This document shows positions 16,001 to 23,340 of a stretch of DNA of 31,987 nucleotides, one piece after another (position 1 is the first letter of the stretch; every line of letters begins with the position of its first letter). The translations under genes were made by a program, and so were the position numbers. The stretch is from assembly GCA_002341165.1 (NCBI GenBank), contig DDNL01000085.1:1-31987 (forward strand), given 5' to 3'. The stretch is from Shewanellaceae bacterium UBA2521 (GTDB lineage Bacteria > Pseudomonadota > Gammaproteobacteria > Enterobacterales > Shewanellaceae). Below the pieces are notes generated by a model, which ran no database searches, was not told where the DNA came from, and saw nothing but the letters and a program-made list of their open reading frames with translations.

Positions 16001-16172
16001 CAGCCTACAAGCACAATACATTATCCCTATGGCTGTCTCTTTGGCTTTTGGCATTCTCTTTGCCACCTTAGTGACCTTGTGCTTCATTCCTGCCTTGTAT
16101 TTGGCTTTAGATGATGTCTCTAAACTATACAAGTGGTGGTGGCAACCTCAAGCTCACAAAACCACTTTCTAG
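13056..16172 (+). CDS. RND efflux permease (AcrB superfamily)
   Basis: This 1038-residue inner-membrane proton-driven exporter has the AcrB layout: TM1 near the N-terminus (VYVNLLMAFLIIGGLF), a large periplasmic loop, TM2-6, a second periplasmic loop, and TM8-12. TM4 carries the adjacent aspartates Asp402-Asp403 (GIIVDDAIVIGES), equivalent to AcrB Asp407/408. In TM10 the AcrB Lys940 position reads Asn930-Asp931 (SGVVVNDSLVMIDF), so the proton-relay network is of a different subtype; this is my alignment by eye. Substrate is unknown: drugs, bile, fatty acids or metals are possible, though the sequence does not look like the CusA/CzcA heavy-metal branch. The SD is weak (AGGT overlapping the adaptor stop), suggesting translational coupling. 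Confidence 0.9.
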   Translation: MKYQTGIMAWFARRPVYVNLLMAFLIIGGLFSTLTINKEVLPNKISNMVSIEVSYDGASPQEIESGIVNKVEQALKNINAIKSTQSQSSEGTGRIYATLKTDADKKEALDEIKQQVDQISDFPAEAETPKVKLEKWKILSIIIGLTSDLNPTAHKELAKDIKKELEQIPDMGEVYLRGQQDYEVNIFVSPEVLQEYQLSFNDISDAIKKNSKDISAGSINTDHGRITISGQGYKERGHEFEQLVIKTLPNGEPIFLSDIATIQDGFTESERYSTLNGKPSLAIGIKQIDGLDTVEIARLVKNYIKKKQNQLPEGTELVVIYDISKHVSSRLDMMSSNLFYGALFVFAMLALFLEIKLAFWVIIGLPICFLGTLFFMPLEPFGLTLNMASMFGFILVLGIIVDDAIVIGESAHQSIQKHGQSLDSIIAGAKKVAIPATFGVLTTIAAFIPMFISTGPMSSDLINLSTVVILCLIFSLIESKLILPSHLAHMRPSQPSQNKLVQYKQAFNRAFDHWVHHGFRRFITSILNMKYTVISSFFALMLISIALVVGGQVRFLFEPEMEVDETQFSLEMEDGTSRQKTLSYILEAEKALLRVKKELEQEYEQPQIVHFYTLLNSNTFAEVQVILADDDVRQITTTELENRWRAYLPQFSQVKKMTFGEAPEKKSADIGIQLTSTDVQQSQAVAELVKQELSQFPGVYEISDNLATRQDEIVLQLTAVGRSMGLSLTKLTQEVRKKIYGTEVLSLLRDEETVKVMLRYPKKARQSLADIQHMDIQISADQFVPLTRVATLKLQPALTSISHINGMQSIRVDAMADKSIAEPIKIINKVIDTLTPVIAKQYPEVKLDMGQDNAESQKSLYQSLQNFCIALLIIYILIAIPLQSYTQPLLIMSVIPFSLIGAVMGHFILGLPLSPLSVMGIIALSGVVVNDSLVMIDFINQAKTKDQDLKSALIDAATYRFRSIFLTSITTAGGLLPILAETSLQAQYIIPMAVSLAFGILFATLVTLCFIPALYLALDDVSKLYKWWWQPQAHKTTF

Positions 16173-16178
16173 TTTCTT

Positions 16179-16219
16179 AAGCAAAACAGTATGTTATAGC
16201 AAGCAATACTGTTTTGCTT
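16179..16219 (+). terminator. Hairpin downstream of the RND permease gene, probable terminator
   Basis: A perfect 14-bp inverted repeat (AAGCAAAACAGTAT with ATACTGTTTTGCTT) has a 13-nt loop and starts 6 nt after the permease stop. The following sequence is T-rich (CATTTATTTCT) but not a clean U-run, so termination efficiency is uncertain. Confidence 0.55.
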
Positions 16220-16306
16220 CATTTATTTCTGGATGTAGTGCTGCTAAATATGTTACTCTTAGGAAGATTTTATTTTATTATTTCAATCAATTAGAAACAC
16301 TCCGAC

Positions 16307-17245
16307 ATGTCTAAAAAAATATTGGCTTTATACCTAAGTTCTTCAGTAGTGGCTTGCTCCTCTACTATGGCTCCTGTACAACCTATCCCCAACCCTACAG
16401 TACAAACTTCTGCGGTAACATCGCCAGTGAAAGTAGAAAAGCACTCTGACTCTGCATCTCAAGGCAGTACAAAAGAAACAAATACTACAGCAGCACATAG
16501 CTCCAAGGAGAAAGAGCCTAAAACTGAGCTCCAAGCTGGCCATAAAGACTTTACGTTGGCACAGCAGTACTTTTATGGCAATGGTATGCCTAAGAACATC
16601 AGTTTAGCACTTCATCTCTACAGTCAAGCAGCAAATATGGGGCATACTCAAGCTATGTACCAACTTTCACAAATTTATAAAAAAGGCTTGAATGTTGATG
16701 CTGATCCAAAGCTGGCTCTAGCATGGTTAAAGCGCTCAGCAACAAAAGGTTACACACCTTCACAGTATGAACTTGGCCAAGCCTATCAATCAGGCTTTTA
16801 CACAGAAAGAAATTTATCTCGAGCGATACAGTTATATAAATTAGCCGCTGATAAGAATCACCATGCAGCACAATTTACTTTAGCACTGATGTACTATAAA
16901 GGATTAGGGCAAAGTCAGGACTATCAAAAAGCAATGCATTACTTTTTGCTTGCTGCACAAGGGCATCACACAGGAGCCCAATACTACTTAGGCTCAATGT
17001 ATTATACAAGGCAAACACAAGCCATCAACTTTAAAACCCTGCCCCAGTGGTACCTTCATACTCTGAATAAGAGCGCCATACCTTTCGATGATAGATATCA
17101 TCTTCAACTTGCTTATGTCTGGTTTGGCTTAGCTGTTCAGAAGCAATACCAACCTGCTAAAAATATGCAACAGCTGATCATCAAAAATATGAGTAAACTG
17201 GACATTGTCAAAGCAAATCAGTGGCTCAATGAGTGGAGCTCGTAA
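16307..17245 (+). CDS. Sel1-repeat lipoprotein
   Basis: This 312-residue protein begins MSKKILALYLSSSVVACSS, a short lipoprotein signal with lipobox VVAC, so Cys17 is the probable lipidation site. Residues about 18-75 are a low-complexity Ser/Thr/Pro/Lys linker. Residues about 80-235 hold four or so Sel1-like tandem repeats with the signature pattern A-x2-Y-x2-G-x-G and A-x2-W/Y-x3-A-A: FYGNGMPKNISLALHLYSQAA, LSQIYKKGLNVDADPKLAL, YQSGFYTERNLSRAIQLY, MYYKGLGQSQDYQKAMHYF. Sel1 repeats are protein-protein interaction solenoids often found in envelope or signalling proteins. The partner is unknown. No good SD precedes the ATG. It follows the RND operon but is separated by a hairpin, so a shared role in efflux is not supported beyond proximity. 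It converges with the OB-fold gene with only 11 nt between stops. Confidence 0.8.
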   Translation: MSKKILALYLSSSVVACSSTMAPVQPIPNPTVQTSAVTSPVKVEKHSDSASQGSTKETNTTAAHSSKEKEPKTELQAGHKDFTLAQQYFYGNGMPKNISLALHLYSQAANMGHTQAMYQLSQIYKKGLNVDADPKLALAWLKRSATKGYTPSQYELGQAYQSGFYTERNLSRAIQLYKLAADKNHHAAQFTLALMYYKGLGQSQDYQKAMHYFLLAAQGHHTGAQYYLGSMYYTRQTQAINFKTLPQWYLHTLNKSAIPFDDRYHLQLAYVWFGLAVQKQYQPAKNMQQLIIKNMSKLDIVKANQWLNEWSS

Positions 17246-17278
17246 AAAGATCAATATTAGTTGATTTTAATATCAATC
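17244..17278 (-). terminator. Intrinsic terminator of the OB-fold gene, overlapping coding ends
   Basis: On the minus strand GATTGATATTA pairs with TAATATTGATC (11 bp including two U-G/G-U wobbles), with an 8-nt loop, followed by TTTTT. The left arm encodes the last residues of the OB-fold protein and its stop codon is in the right arm. The T-run overlaps the stop codon of the converging Sel1 gene. The wobbles become mismatches on the plus strand, indicating minus-strand function. Confidence 0.6.
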
Positions 17279-17760
17279 ATCTGAATACTTCGCGGAAAAG
17301 CTGTCACATCGACCGTACCATAAATCGTCACGACAGCTTCCGTTTCCATTGAATAGTTAATGAGCGCTATGTCTTTGTTATAAAAGACTGAAATCATCCC
17401 CGTAGAATCTTTAAACTCATACTCTGTACGCGCTAAACTGCGTGTAAAGACGCCATTTAACATGACTTTTCTCATGCCATAGTGGTTATCGCGGTACATC
17501 AATAAGTCTCTTACTGACACAATATCAATAAGTCCTAGCATTGCAGAGTTGGTTTCTCGCTTAAATTCTTGCCTTTTATCTCGTTTAGGCTGATTTCTAC
17601 GGCGTAAAGCAGACTCTTCTACTTCTTCCATTAAAGGCTCTAAACCAAGAGGACTTGCAGAGTCAGAGAGTGCAGAAGCTTCTTCCGAAGCCTCCGCGTA
17701 AACGTATTGGTAGGATGTAAAACTATAAAGAAGCAAAGCTAGTACAACTTTGTTTTTCAT
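17257..17760 (-). CDS. Secreted small protein with a YgiW/YdeI-like OB fold (BOF)
   Basis: This is a 167-residue protein. The first 22 residues (MKNKVVLALLLYSFTSYQYV YA) form a signal peptide with a likely cut after VYA, then an acidic Glu/Ser stretch and a basic segment (ALRRRNQPKRDKRQEFKR). The C-terminal 85 or so residues (SVRDLLMYRDNHYGMRKVML through IQMIDIKIN) follow the pattern of periplasmic bacterial OB-fold proteins: a strand with L-x-G, EYEFKDSTGMISVFY, and VTIYGTVDV. The family assignment is by pattern and moderate. Known YgiW/YdeI proteins are stress-linked; the mechanism is unclear. The start is the ATG with GAG 7 nt upstream, preferred to an upstream TTG without an SD. It lies 27 nt after prc, probably the last gene of a proQ-prc-linked operon. 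Confidence 0.6.
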   Translation of the reverse strand: MKNKVVLALLLYSFTSYQYVYAEASEEASALSDSASPLGLEPLMEEVEESALRRRNQPKRDKRQEFKRETNSAMLGLIDIVSVRDLLMYRDNHYGMRKVMLNGVFTRSLARTEYEFKDSTGMISVFYNKDIALINYSMETEAVVTIYGTVDVTAFPRSIQMIDIKIN

Positions 17761-17787
17761 AACATTACTCAAATGTGTTTGCGACGA

Positions 17788-20001
17788 TTAATCTCTACTT
17801 ACAATATCGGTATGATCGTGAGAAGATTGACTTAAATCTAACGCAATAAGAACCGTTTGATCAAGTATCACATCAGGAGCTTTAAAATCTTTTGGCAAAT
17901 CATCCAAATTTTTAGCTTTTTTTAAGCCTCTGATTTTGAGATAAGCATTGAGTCTTTTTAATGCATTCTTGTCGTTATCTTCTCGCTCTTTCAACCTTTC
18001 TTTTTCTACTAAAGAAATATACTTTTCTTCTCCACGTAACTTGTACTCATTGACCATATCTAAGAAAATAGAAAAATCAGGATCTTTATTCGTACGCATT
18101 TTATACTGCATTGTAAGCTTACGGATTATTGACTTATTGACCCTGTTATAAGGCTTATAATACTGTTTAGCAATGGTATTCCACTCTAAAGCATTATCTT
18201 CTTCAGCTTCACCATGCTCATTTGGAGCCAACCAAGTTGGAAATGCAATATCCGGTCTAACGCCTTTGAGCTGTGTAGATTCACCATTCACACGATAAAA
18301 CTTAGCAATCGTGTATTGAATAAAGCCTATAGGTTTATCATACATGTCATAACTACGGCCTAAATCAGAATGCTGCTGTACAGTACCTTTACCAAATGTG
18401 TTATCACCGACAATTAATCCGCGGCCATAGTCTTGAATTGCTGCAGCAAAAATTTCTGATGCTGAAGCACTATAGCGATCAACCATAACAACGAGAGGTC
18501 CATCATAAATCGATTTCTTTTGGCCATGATTAACGATAATTTTACCTGATGTATCTTTTATTTGTACAACAGGCCCTTGACCAATAAACAAGCTGGTAAG
18601 CATCGTTGCTTCTGTTAAGACACCACCACCATTACCACGCAAATCGACAATGATAGCAGCAACATCTTTTTGTTTTAGCTCATTAATTTTCTGTGCTGTA
18701 TCCTCAGATAAACGTATGTAAAAACTGGGTATTTTTAAAACGCCTACGCGCTTGCCTTTAAAAGGCCCTGATTCAGGTGAGATCACTTCAGCCTGCACAG
18801 CTCTATCCTCGAGATAAATTTTATCTCGAATGACTTTCACGATCACAGGTTTAGCCATTTTACCATCTTGAGAACGAAGAATCTGCAATCGTACCGTGCT
18901 TCCTTTTGGCCCTTTAATTAACTCAACCACATCTTCAATACGCCAGCCAATCACATCCACTAGCTTTCCAGTTTTTTGACCTACAGCGATAATACGATCA
19001 CCGGATTTTATACGCTTAGTTTTGTCTGCAGGGCCGCCCGAAACTAAGCTACGAATCACCGTATAATCATCTTTAATTTCGAGTACTGCACCAATTCCTT
19101 CTAAAGATAAATTCATATCCATCTGGAAGCGATCGGCGCTACGCGGTGATAAATAACTCGTATGAGGTTCAATCGCTTTCGTGAATGAATTCATAATGAC
19201 TTGAAAAGCATCTTCACTTTGAGTTTGAGAAAGACGTTTTAACGCATGGTTATATCGCTTACGCAATATCTCTACAACTTCTGGCCACTTCTTACCCGTT
19301 AATTTCAAGCTTAAGGCATCATTTTTAACACGCTGACGCCAAACTTCATTTAAAACCACTTCATTTTTAGACCAAGGTAGCGTGGAGCGATCAAATACGT
19401 ATTTATCGCCAGTACGGTTGAAGTCCATTTTTTTATCTAGCAAAGATAAGGCATATTGAAACCGCTGATATCGACGCGTACTGAGCTTATTAAACATCTG
19501 ATAAGCATGCTTTAGATCACCCGTAGTAAGCATCTGGGTGAACTGGTATTTAAAAATATCGAAGCTTTTAATATCTTTTTGTGTAAAAAACAATCTGCTG
19601 TAGTCAAGGCGATCTAAATAACGCTTGTAGATTTGAGCTGAGAAATTCTTATCAAATTTAAAATCTTTAAAGTGAGAGCTTCTAAGGCGCCTTGTAATGC
19701 GTTTACTTGCGATAGTATGCTGAGATTCTTGCATCAAATGAGGAATATCAGCTAAAGAAATAAATTCTTCTTTCTTTTTTGAAGCATTTTTTTTGTTAGA
19801 GGGTGTGCTTGCAACTTCTTTTGCAGAAACGGTTTTTACCGTCTGCGTTTCTTCCTTGTTGACTTCTACATAGACAACTTCAGGTAGCTGATCTTGAAGA
19901 GAGCGTAACACTTCTTGAGCACCGCCTGCTGTAGCAGGAGATGCGTAGACAGCAAAAGCTGAAAGAAGATTAATGGCAAGCACAAAGTAAGGCATGTACA
20001 T
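17788..20001 (-). CDS. prc: Tail-specific periplasmic protease Prc/Tsp (S41 family)
   Basis: This is a roughly 737-residue C-terminal processing protease. The N-terminal hydrophobic signal (PYFVLAINLLSAFAVYA) directs it to the periplasm. A long helical N-terminal domain follows, then a PDZ domain (about 297-383, GIGAVLEIKDDYTVIRSLV and SGDRIIAVG) that recognises hydrophobic C-termini. The S41 core has VDLRGNGGG, VMVDRYSASASEIFAAA and FGKGTVQQ. The catalytic Ser-Lys dyad is Ser513 and Lys538 counted from the chosen start; the 25-residue spacing equals E. coli Ser452/Lys477. A C-terminal helical domain follows. In E. coli Prc trims penicillin-binding protein 3 and turns over MepS. Start choice is uncertain: a GGAG lies 12 nt before this ATG, while an upstream TTG is too close to it. 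It is 27 nt downstream of proQ, the same linkage as in E. coli. Confidence 0.94.
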   Translation of the reverse strand: MYMPYFVLAINLLSAFAVYASPATAGGAQEVLRSLQDQLPEVVYVEVNKEETQTVKTVSAKEVASTPSNKKNASKKKEEFISLADIPHLMQESQHTIASKRITRRLRSSHFKDFKFDKNFSAQIYKRYLDRLDYSRLFFTQKDIKSFDIFKYQFTQMLTTGDLKHAYQMFNKLSTRRYQRFQYALSLLDKKMDFNRTGDKYVFDRSTLPWSKNEVVLNEVWRQRVKNDALSLKLTGKKWPEVVEILRKRYNHALKRLSQTQSEDAFQVIMNSFTKAIEPHTSYLSPRSADRFQMDMNLSLEGIGAVLEIKDDYTVIRSLVSGGPADKTKRIKSGDRIIAVGQKTGKLVDVIGWRIEDVVELIKGPKGSTVRLQILRSQDGKMAKPVIVKVIRDKIYLEDRAVQAEVISPESGPFKGKRVGVLKIPSFYIRLSEDTAQKINELKQKDVAAIIVDLRGNGGGVLTEATMLTSLFIGQGPVVQIKDTSGKIIVNHGQKKSIYDGPLVVMVDRYSASASEIFAAAIQDYGRGLIVGDNTFGKGTVQQHSDLGRSYDMYDKPIGFIQYTIAKFYRVNGESTQLKGVRPDIAFPTWLAPNEHGEAEEDNALEWNTIAKQYYKPYNRVNKSIIRKLTMQYKMRTNKDPDFSIFLDMVNEYKLRGEEKYISLVEKERLKEREDNDKNALKRLNAYLKIRGLKKAKNLDDLPKDFKAPDVILDQTVLIALDLSQSSHDHTDIVSRD

Positions 20002-20028
20002 CAAAGTCAATTACTCCAAACCCAGAAT

Positions 20029-20697
20029 CTATGAAAACAAAATATGCTCAAGACGAACTTTTACTATTAAGCCAGTATCGAGTTGCACATTAATTTCATC
20101 TTTACCTAGATCAAGTATACGACCTAAAATAGGTTTTGTACCTAATTTTACTTTGACTCTCTGTTCTACTCTAAGTTGATCTAAGCTATCAGGAGACTGA
20201 GTTTGAACAGATTTTTTCGGTTTTCTAGTAGCTAATTTAGTGCTTTTTTTGTTTTTGCCCTCTTCAGCTTTTACAGCTGCTTTTTTTACAAAGGCTTTAG
20301 GTTTAGACTTTTCTTTCTCAGATCTATCGGTTTGTGATTGATTTTTTTGTTGTTTTTTCTTAAGTTTGAACTTTTCTAAGCTTTCTTTAAGCTTCTCTGA
20401 AGCAAAATCAACATGCTCCTTTTGCAGCTCCCCACAAGGATGACCATCTAAATCAATGCGTTGTGTGCCAAGCTGAATACTTTTTAGATAACGCCAGCTG
20501 TTTGTATAACGTCTCACCGCCACACGCAACTGCGTTTTGCTCACACATGGATCATCGCTGAGTCTTTCAGCCAAGTCATTGAAAAGGCCTATTTTTAAAG
20601 GCTTAGGCTCGCCATCTAGAATAAAGCACTGAGGAAACTTTTCTGTTAAATATTTAAGAACTTGGTTTACATCTGTCAACTTATCTGTTGATTCCAT
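20029..20697 (-). CDS. proQ: RNA chaperone ProQ
   Basis: This is a 222-residue protein. Residues about 5-115 are the FinO/ProQ RNA-binding domain (VLKYLTEKFPQCF, KPLKIGLFNDL, RVAVRRYTNSWRYLKSI, RIDLDG). A long Lys/Gln/Ser-rich linker follows, and the last 50 or so residues are the small C-terminal barrel domain (VEQRVKVKLGTKPILGRILD to VRLEHILFS). ProQ is a global binder of structured sRNAs and mRNA 3' ends, and in E. coli affects ProP osmoregulation. The open frame extends 27 codons further, but the start is set at MESTDKL because GGAAG lies 5 nt upstream and the length matches the family (about 230). It is co-directional and closely spaced with prc. Confidence 0.93.
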   Translation of the reverse strand: MESTDKLTDVNQVLKYLTEKFPQCFILDGEPKPLKIGLFNDLAERLSDDPCVSKTQLRVAVRRYTNSWRYLKSIQLGTQRIDLDGHPCGELQKEHVDFASEKLKESLEKFKLKKKQQKNQSQTDRSEKEKSKPKAFVKKAAVKAEEGKNKKSTKLATRKPKKSVQTQSPDSLDQLRVEQRVKVKLGTKPILGRILDLGKDEINVQLDTGLIVKVRLEHILFS

Positions 20698-20789
20698 AAT
20701 TACTTCCGTTATGTTAATTGCACAAATAAAGGCGTTTAAAGAGAATGTGGGCTGATTTTCAACCCTTTTCTGTCGCATAGTCTAAACGA

Positions 20790-20819
20790 CTTATAATATA
20801 ATAAAATGACACATAACAA
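20790..20819 (-). promoter_or_regulatory. Candidate promoter for proQ-prc
   Basis: On the minus strand TTGTTA (-35-like, 4 of 6) and TATAAG (-10-like, 5 of 6) are 18 nt apart. The predicted start lies about 85 nt before the proQ ATG. The region is AT-rich, and a TATAAT on the plus strand (20792-20797) overlaps it, so this is tentative. Confidence 0.35.
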
Positions 20820-20963
20820 AACATGCGCAAGCTGAAAATCTGTCATATTCAATCCAATATAGAACAAATTTAATCTATTTAGAACAAGAAAGATAGATAT
20901 ACGTAGTGAAATAAACGCTACAGTAAACATTTAGCTTTGCCAAAAACCAAGAGGAAATTAAAC

Positions 20964-21740
20964 GTGTTTGTTGACTCTCATTGTCATCTCGATCGACTAA
21001 AACAGGCCACAAATAAAGAAGAAATCGCACAATTATTGAATCAAGCTAGACAAAGAGGCGTTACGCATTTTCTGTGCGTTAATATCGATGCCACCAGCTA
21101 TCCTAATATGAAAGATCTCGTTTCAGGCTTACCTGATGTTTCACTCTCTTGTGGCATTCACCCTTTGTATTTAGAGCACCAACCTGACTTCCAACTTGTA
21201 GCGCAATATGCCGAAGACGAAGAAGTTGTTGCCATTGGTGAAACAGGCTTAGATTATTATTACTCAGCCGAAAGTAAGGCTATACAACAAAACTACTTTG
21301 AACAACATATCGAACTTGCCTGTAAAGTGAAGAAGCCTCTTATCGTACACACTAGAGATGCACGCGCAGATACGATAGCCTTACTTAAAGCAAACCACGC
21401 TGACAGAGCATCTGGAGTCTTACATTGTTTCACTGAAAATTGGGACATGGCAAAAGCTGCTTTAGATTTGGGCTTTTATATTTCTTTATCAGGTATTGTG
21501 ACCTTCAAAAATGCTGTTGCGTTACAAGATATTGCTAAGAAGTTACCTTTAGATCGTTTACTCATCGAAACTGATTCACCTTACCTAGCTCCTGTTCCAC
21601 ATCGAAGTAAAGAAAACCAACCGAGTTACGTAGTAGAAGTAGCCAATTATCTGGCAACACTGAGGCAAGAAACTTTAGCAGAATTAGCTCAAGCGACCAC
21701 AGATAACTTTTTTACTTTATTTAATAAAGCAAAAAAATAG
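20964..21740 (+). CDS. tatD: TatD-family metal-dependent deoxyribonuclease
   Basis: This 258-residue TIM-barrel hydrolase starts MFVDSHCHLDRL, with the metal-binding HxH (His6, His8). It continues with IGETGLDYYYS (bridging Glu), HTRDA (His), LHCFTENWDMA (His) and LLIETDSPYLAP (Asp). These are the standard TatD motifs in order, and the length matches (about 260). Members of the family act as Mg2+-dependent 3'-5' exonucleases or endonucleases. The start is taken as GTG because GAGG lies 9 nt upstream and the family starts just before the DSHCH motif; an in-frame TTG nine codons upstream has no SD. Which paralogue (TatD, YcfH or YjjV) it equals cannot be settled here. The gene converges with rsmF. 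Confidence 0.88.
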   Translation: MFVDSHCHLDRLKQATNKEEIAQLLNQARQRGVTHFLCVNIDATSYPNMKDLVSGLPDVSLSCGIHPLYLEHQPDFQLVAQYAEDEEVVAIGETGLDYYYSAESKAIQQNYFEQHIELACKVKKPLIVHTRDARADTIALLKANHADRASGVLHCFTENWDMAKAALDLGFYISLSGIVTFKNAVALQDIAKKLPLDRLLIETDSPYLAPVPHRSKENQPSYVVEVANYLATLRQETLAELAQATTDNFFTLFNKAKK

Positions 21741-21743
21741 CCT

Positions 21744-21777
21744 AAAAAAAACCCCGGAACGACTCCGATGTTCCGGG
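21744..21777 (-). terminator. Intrinsic terminator on the minus strand (rsmF side)
   Basis: On the minus strand CCCGGAAC and GTTCCGGG form an 8-bp GC-rich stem with a 9-nt loop, followed by G and eight Ts. It lies about 145 nt beyond the rsmF stop and 3 nt past the tatD stop. The plus strand lacks a T-run after the stem, so the direction is minus. Confidence 0.75.
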
Positions 21778-21921
21778 ATAGGGAAAATGATATTGCATAA
21801 CAAAGCTTAGATGATGAATAGTAACTTTTCCTGAAATTTATCTTTCATTACCACACTTCTTGCAAAGGGAAGCATAATGCCACAAAAAAAATCTAAAAAA
21901 ATCTTATTAAATTCTTTAATA

Positions 21922-23340
21922 TCAATTAATAATCATATTATCTTTAACAAGGTGTCTCGGGAGATTATTTTTTAGTTTATGGGTTAAAATCTTCACTAAA
22001 CCTAAAGGGTAACCTTGAAAAGATACACAGCATTCACCCAAGAAATCTTCAGAGTTATACACAAGATCTTGCCCCTTCAAATAAGTTTGTGCCTGCTCAG
22101 CTGTAAGCTCTATCATCTTCGAAGTTAAAAGAGGTAAAGCTATCATGGCATCATGGTGCGCTCTAAAGCCTTTTTTAAATTGCTGCCCTAAACGAATACC
22201 CACGCGATCATAACGCACATGTTGCGCGATATCAGAGAAATCAAAAGGAAAAAGCCAGAACTCTTGATCGCGACACATCACTGTTCCATATTCACTTGGC
22301 TTTACGCCAAAATGTTGAAGATAATATGCATCTAAGTCTTGAATCACTTTACGCGCAGCTGGCTTAAATGCTGAAGACTTAATACGCTTAACAAGATCTG
22401 GAGCAGACTCTACTTCTCTTGTTTTTCTTATCTTCGCTACAAAGAAACCTTCACTATCATAGATCTGTGGCCAAATATGTAAAAAACCTTCTTCAGTTAA
22501 AGATTGATCTGCTCCATCAAAGAGCTCAGCCAAAGAGCAAAACTCAACAGCATCAGGAAAAGCTTCTTTCAGTGCATAACACACTTGCTGATTTTCAATG
22601 GTATTTAATGTGCATGTAGAGTAAATAAGATGACCACCTACTTTAAGTGCACGAAAAGCAGATTGAATCAACTTAAACTGAATAGCTGATACAGATTCTA
22701 TGTGCTGCATACTCCAATCATCTAATGCTGTATCATCTTTACGAATCGTACCTTCACCACCACAAGGTGCATCAAGTAATATGGCATCGAAAGATGCTTC
22801 GCAGTAATGCCCAAAAACATGTGCATCAAAATGAGTTAAAGCCACATTACGCACACCTAAGCGCTGTACATTAGCATGTAAGCTTTTGATACGACTTGCT
22901 GAATACTCATTCGCAACCAAACAGCCTCGATTATCCATTAAGCCAGCCATTTGAGTTGTTTTAGAACCCGGCGCTGCAGCCATATCCAAGACCAAACTTG
23001 GACTTTCTATGTCCGCAAATAAAGCCTGAGGAGGTAACATCGATGATGCTTCCTGAATATAAAACAGCCCCGCCAAATGCTCAACAGTACTGCCCAGAGG
23101 TATAGTCGAATCAGTGCGTTCAATCCAGAAGCCTTCTGGACACCAAGGAATAGGATGTAAAATCCAGCCTTGAGGCAATACATGATCTTGAAAGTCTTCA
23201 ACCGATATCTTGAGTGTATTCACACGAATCGACTTACGCAAAGGCGTTTGGCAAGATGCAACAAACTCCTCTAAAGAAAGGTGAGAGGGTAAAATAGACT
23301 TTATATAGTCAATAAATTCAGATTTCATAGTCATCATCAT
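21922..23340 (-). CDS. rsmF: 16S rRNA (cytosine(1407)-C5)-methyltransferase RsmF
   Basis: This is a roughly 472-residue NOL1/NOP2/Sun-type RNA m5C methyltransferase. The N-terminal region is close to E. coli RsmF (PLRKSIRVNTLKISVEDF, PIPWCPEGFWIER, HLAGLFYIQEASSMLP). The SAM-binding motif is VLDMAAAPGSKTTQMA. The two catalytic cysteines are Cys193 (DAPCGGEGT) and Cys243 (STCTLN), 50 residues apart as in E. coli Cys180/Cys230. A C-terminal PUA-like domain of about 170 residues follows. It methylates C1407 of 16S rRNA in the 30S subunit. Start choice is weak: several in-frame ATGs cluster at the 5' end and none has a clear SD. Confidence 0.93.
   Translation of the reverse strand: MMMTMKSEFIDYIKSILPSHLSLEEFVASCQTPLRKSIRVNTLKISVEDFQDHVLPQGWILHPIPWCPEGFWIERTDSTIPLGSTVEHLAGLFYIQEASSMLPPQALFADIESPSLVLDMAAAPGSKTTQMAGLMDNRGCLVANEYSASRIKSLHANVQRLGVRNVALTHFDAHVFGHYCEASFDAILLDAPCGGEGTIRKDDTALDDWSMQHIESVSAIQFKLIQSAFRALKVGGHLIYSTCTLNTIENQQVCYALKEAFPDAVEFCSLAELFDGADQSLTEEGFLHIWPQIYDSEGFFVAKIRKTREVESAPDLVKRIKSSAFKPAARKVIQDLDAYYLQHFGVKPSEYGTVMCRDQEFWLFPFDFSDIAQHVRYDRVGIRLGQQFKKGFRAHHDAMIALPLLTSKMIELTAEQAQTYLKGQDLVYNSEDFLGECCVSFQGYPLGLVKILTHKLKNNLPRHLVKDNMIIN

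Noticed and set aside
20937..20963. TatD starting at the upstream TTG
   Set aside because: The GTG at 20964 has GAGG 9 nt upstream and fits the family N-terminus.
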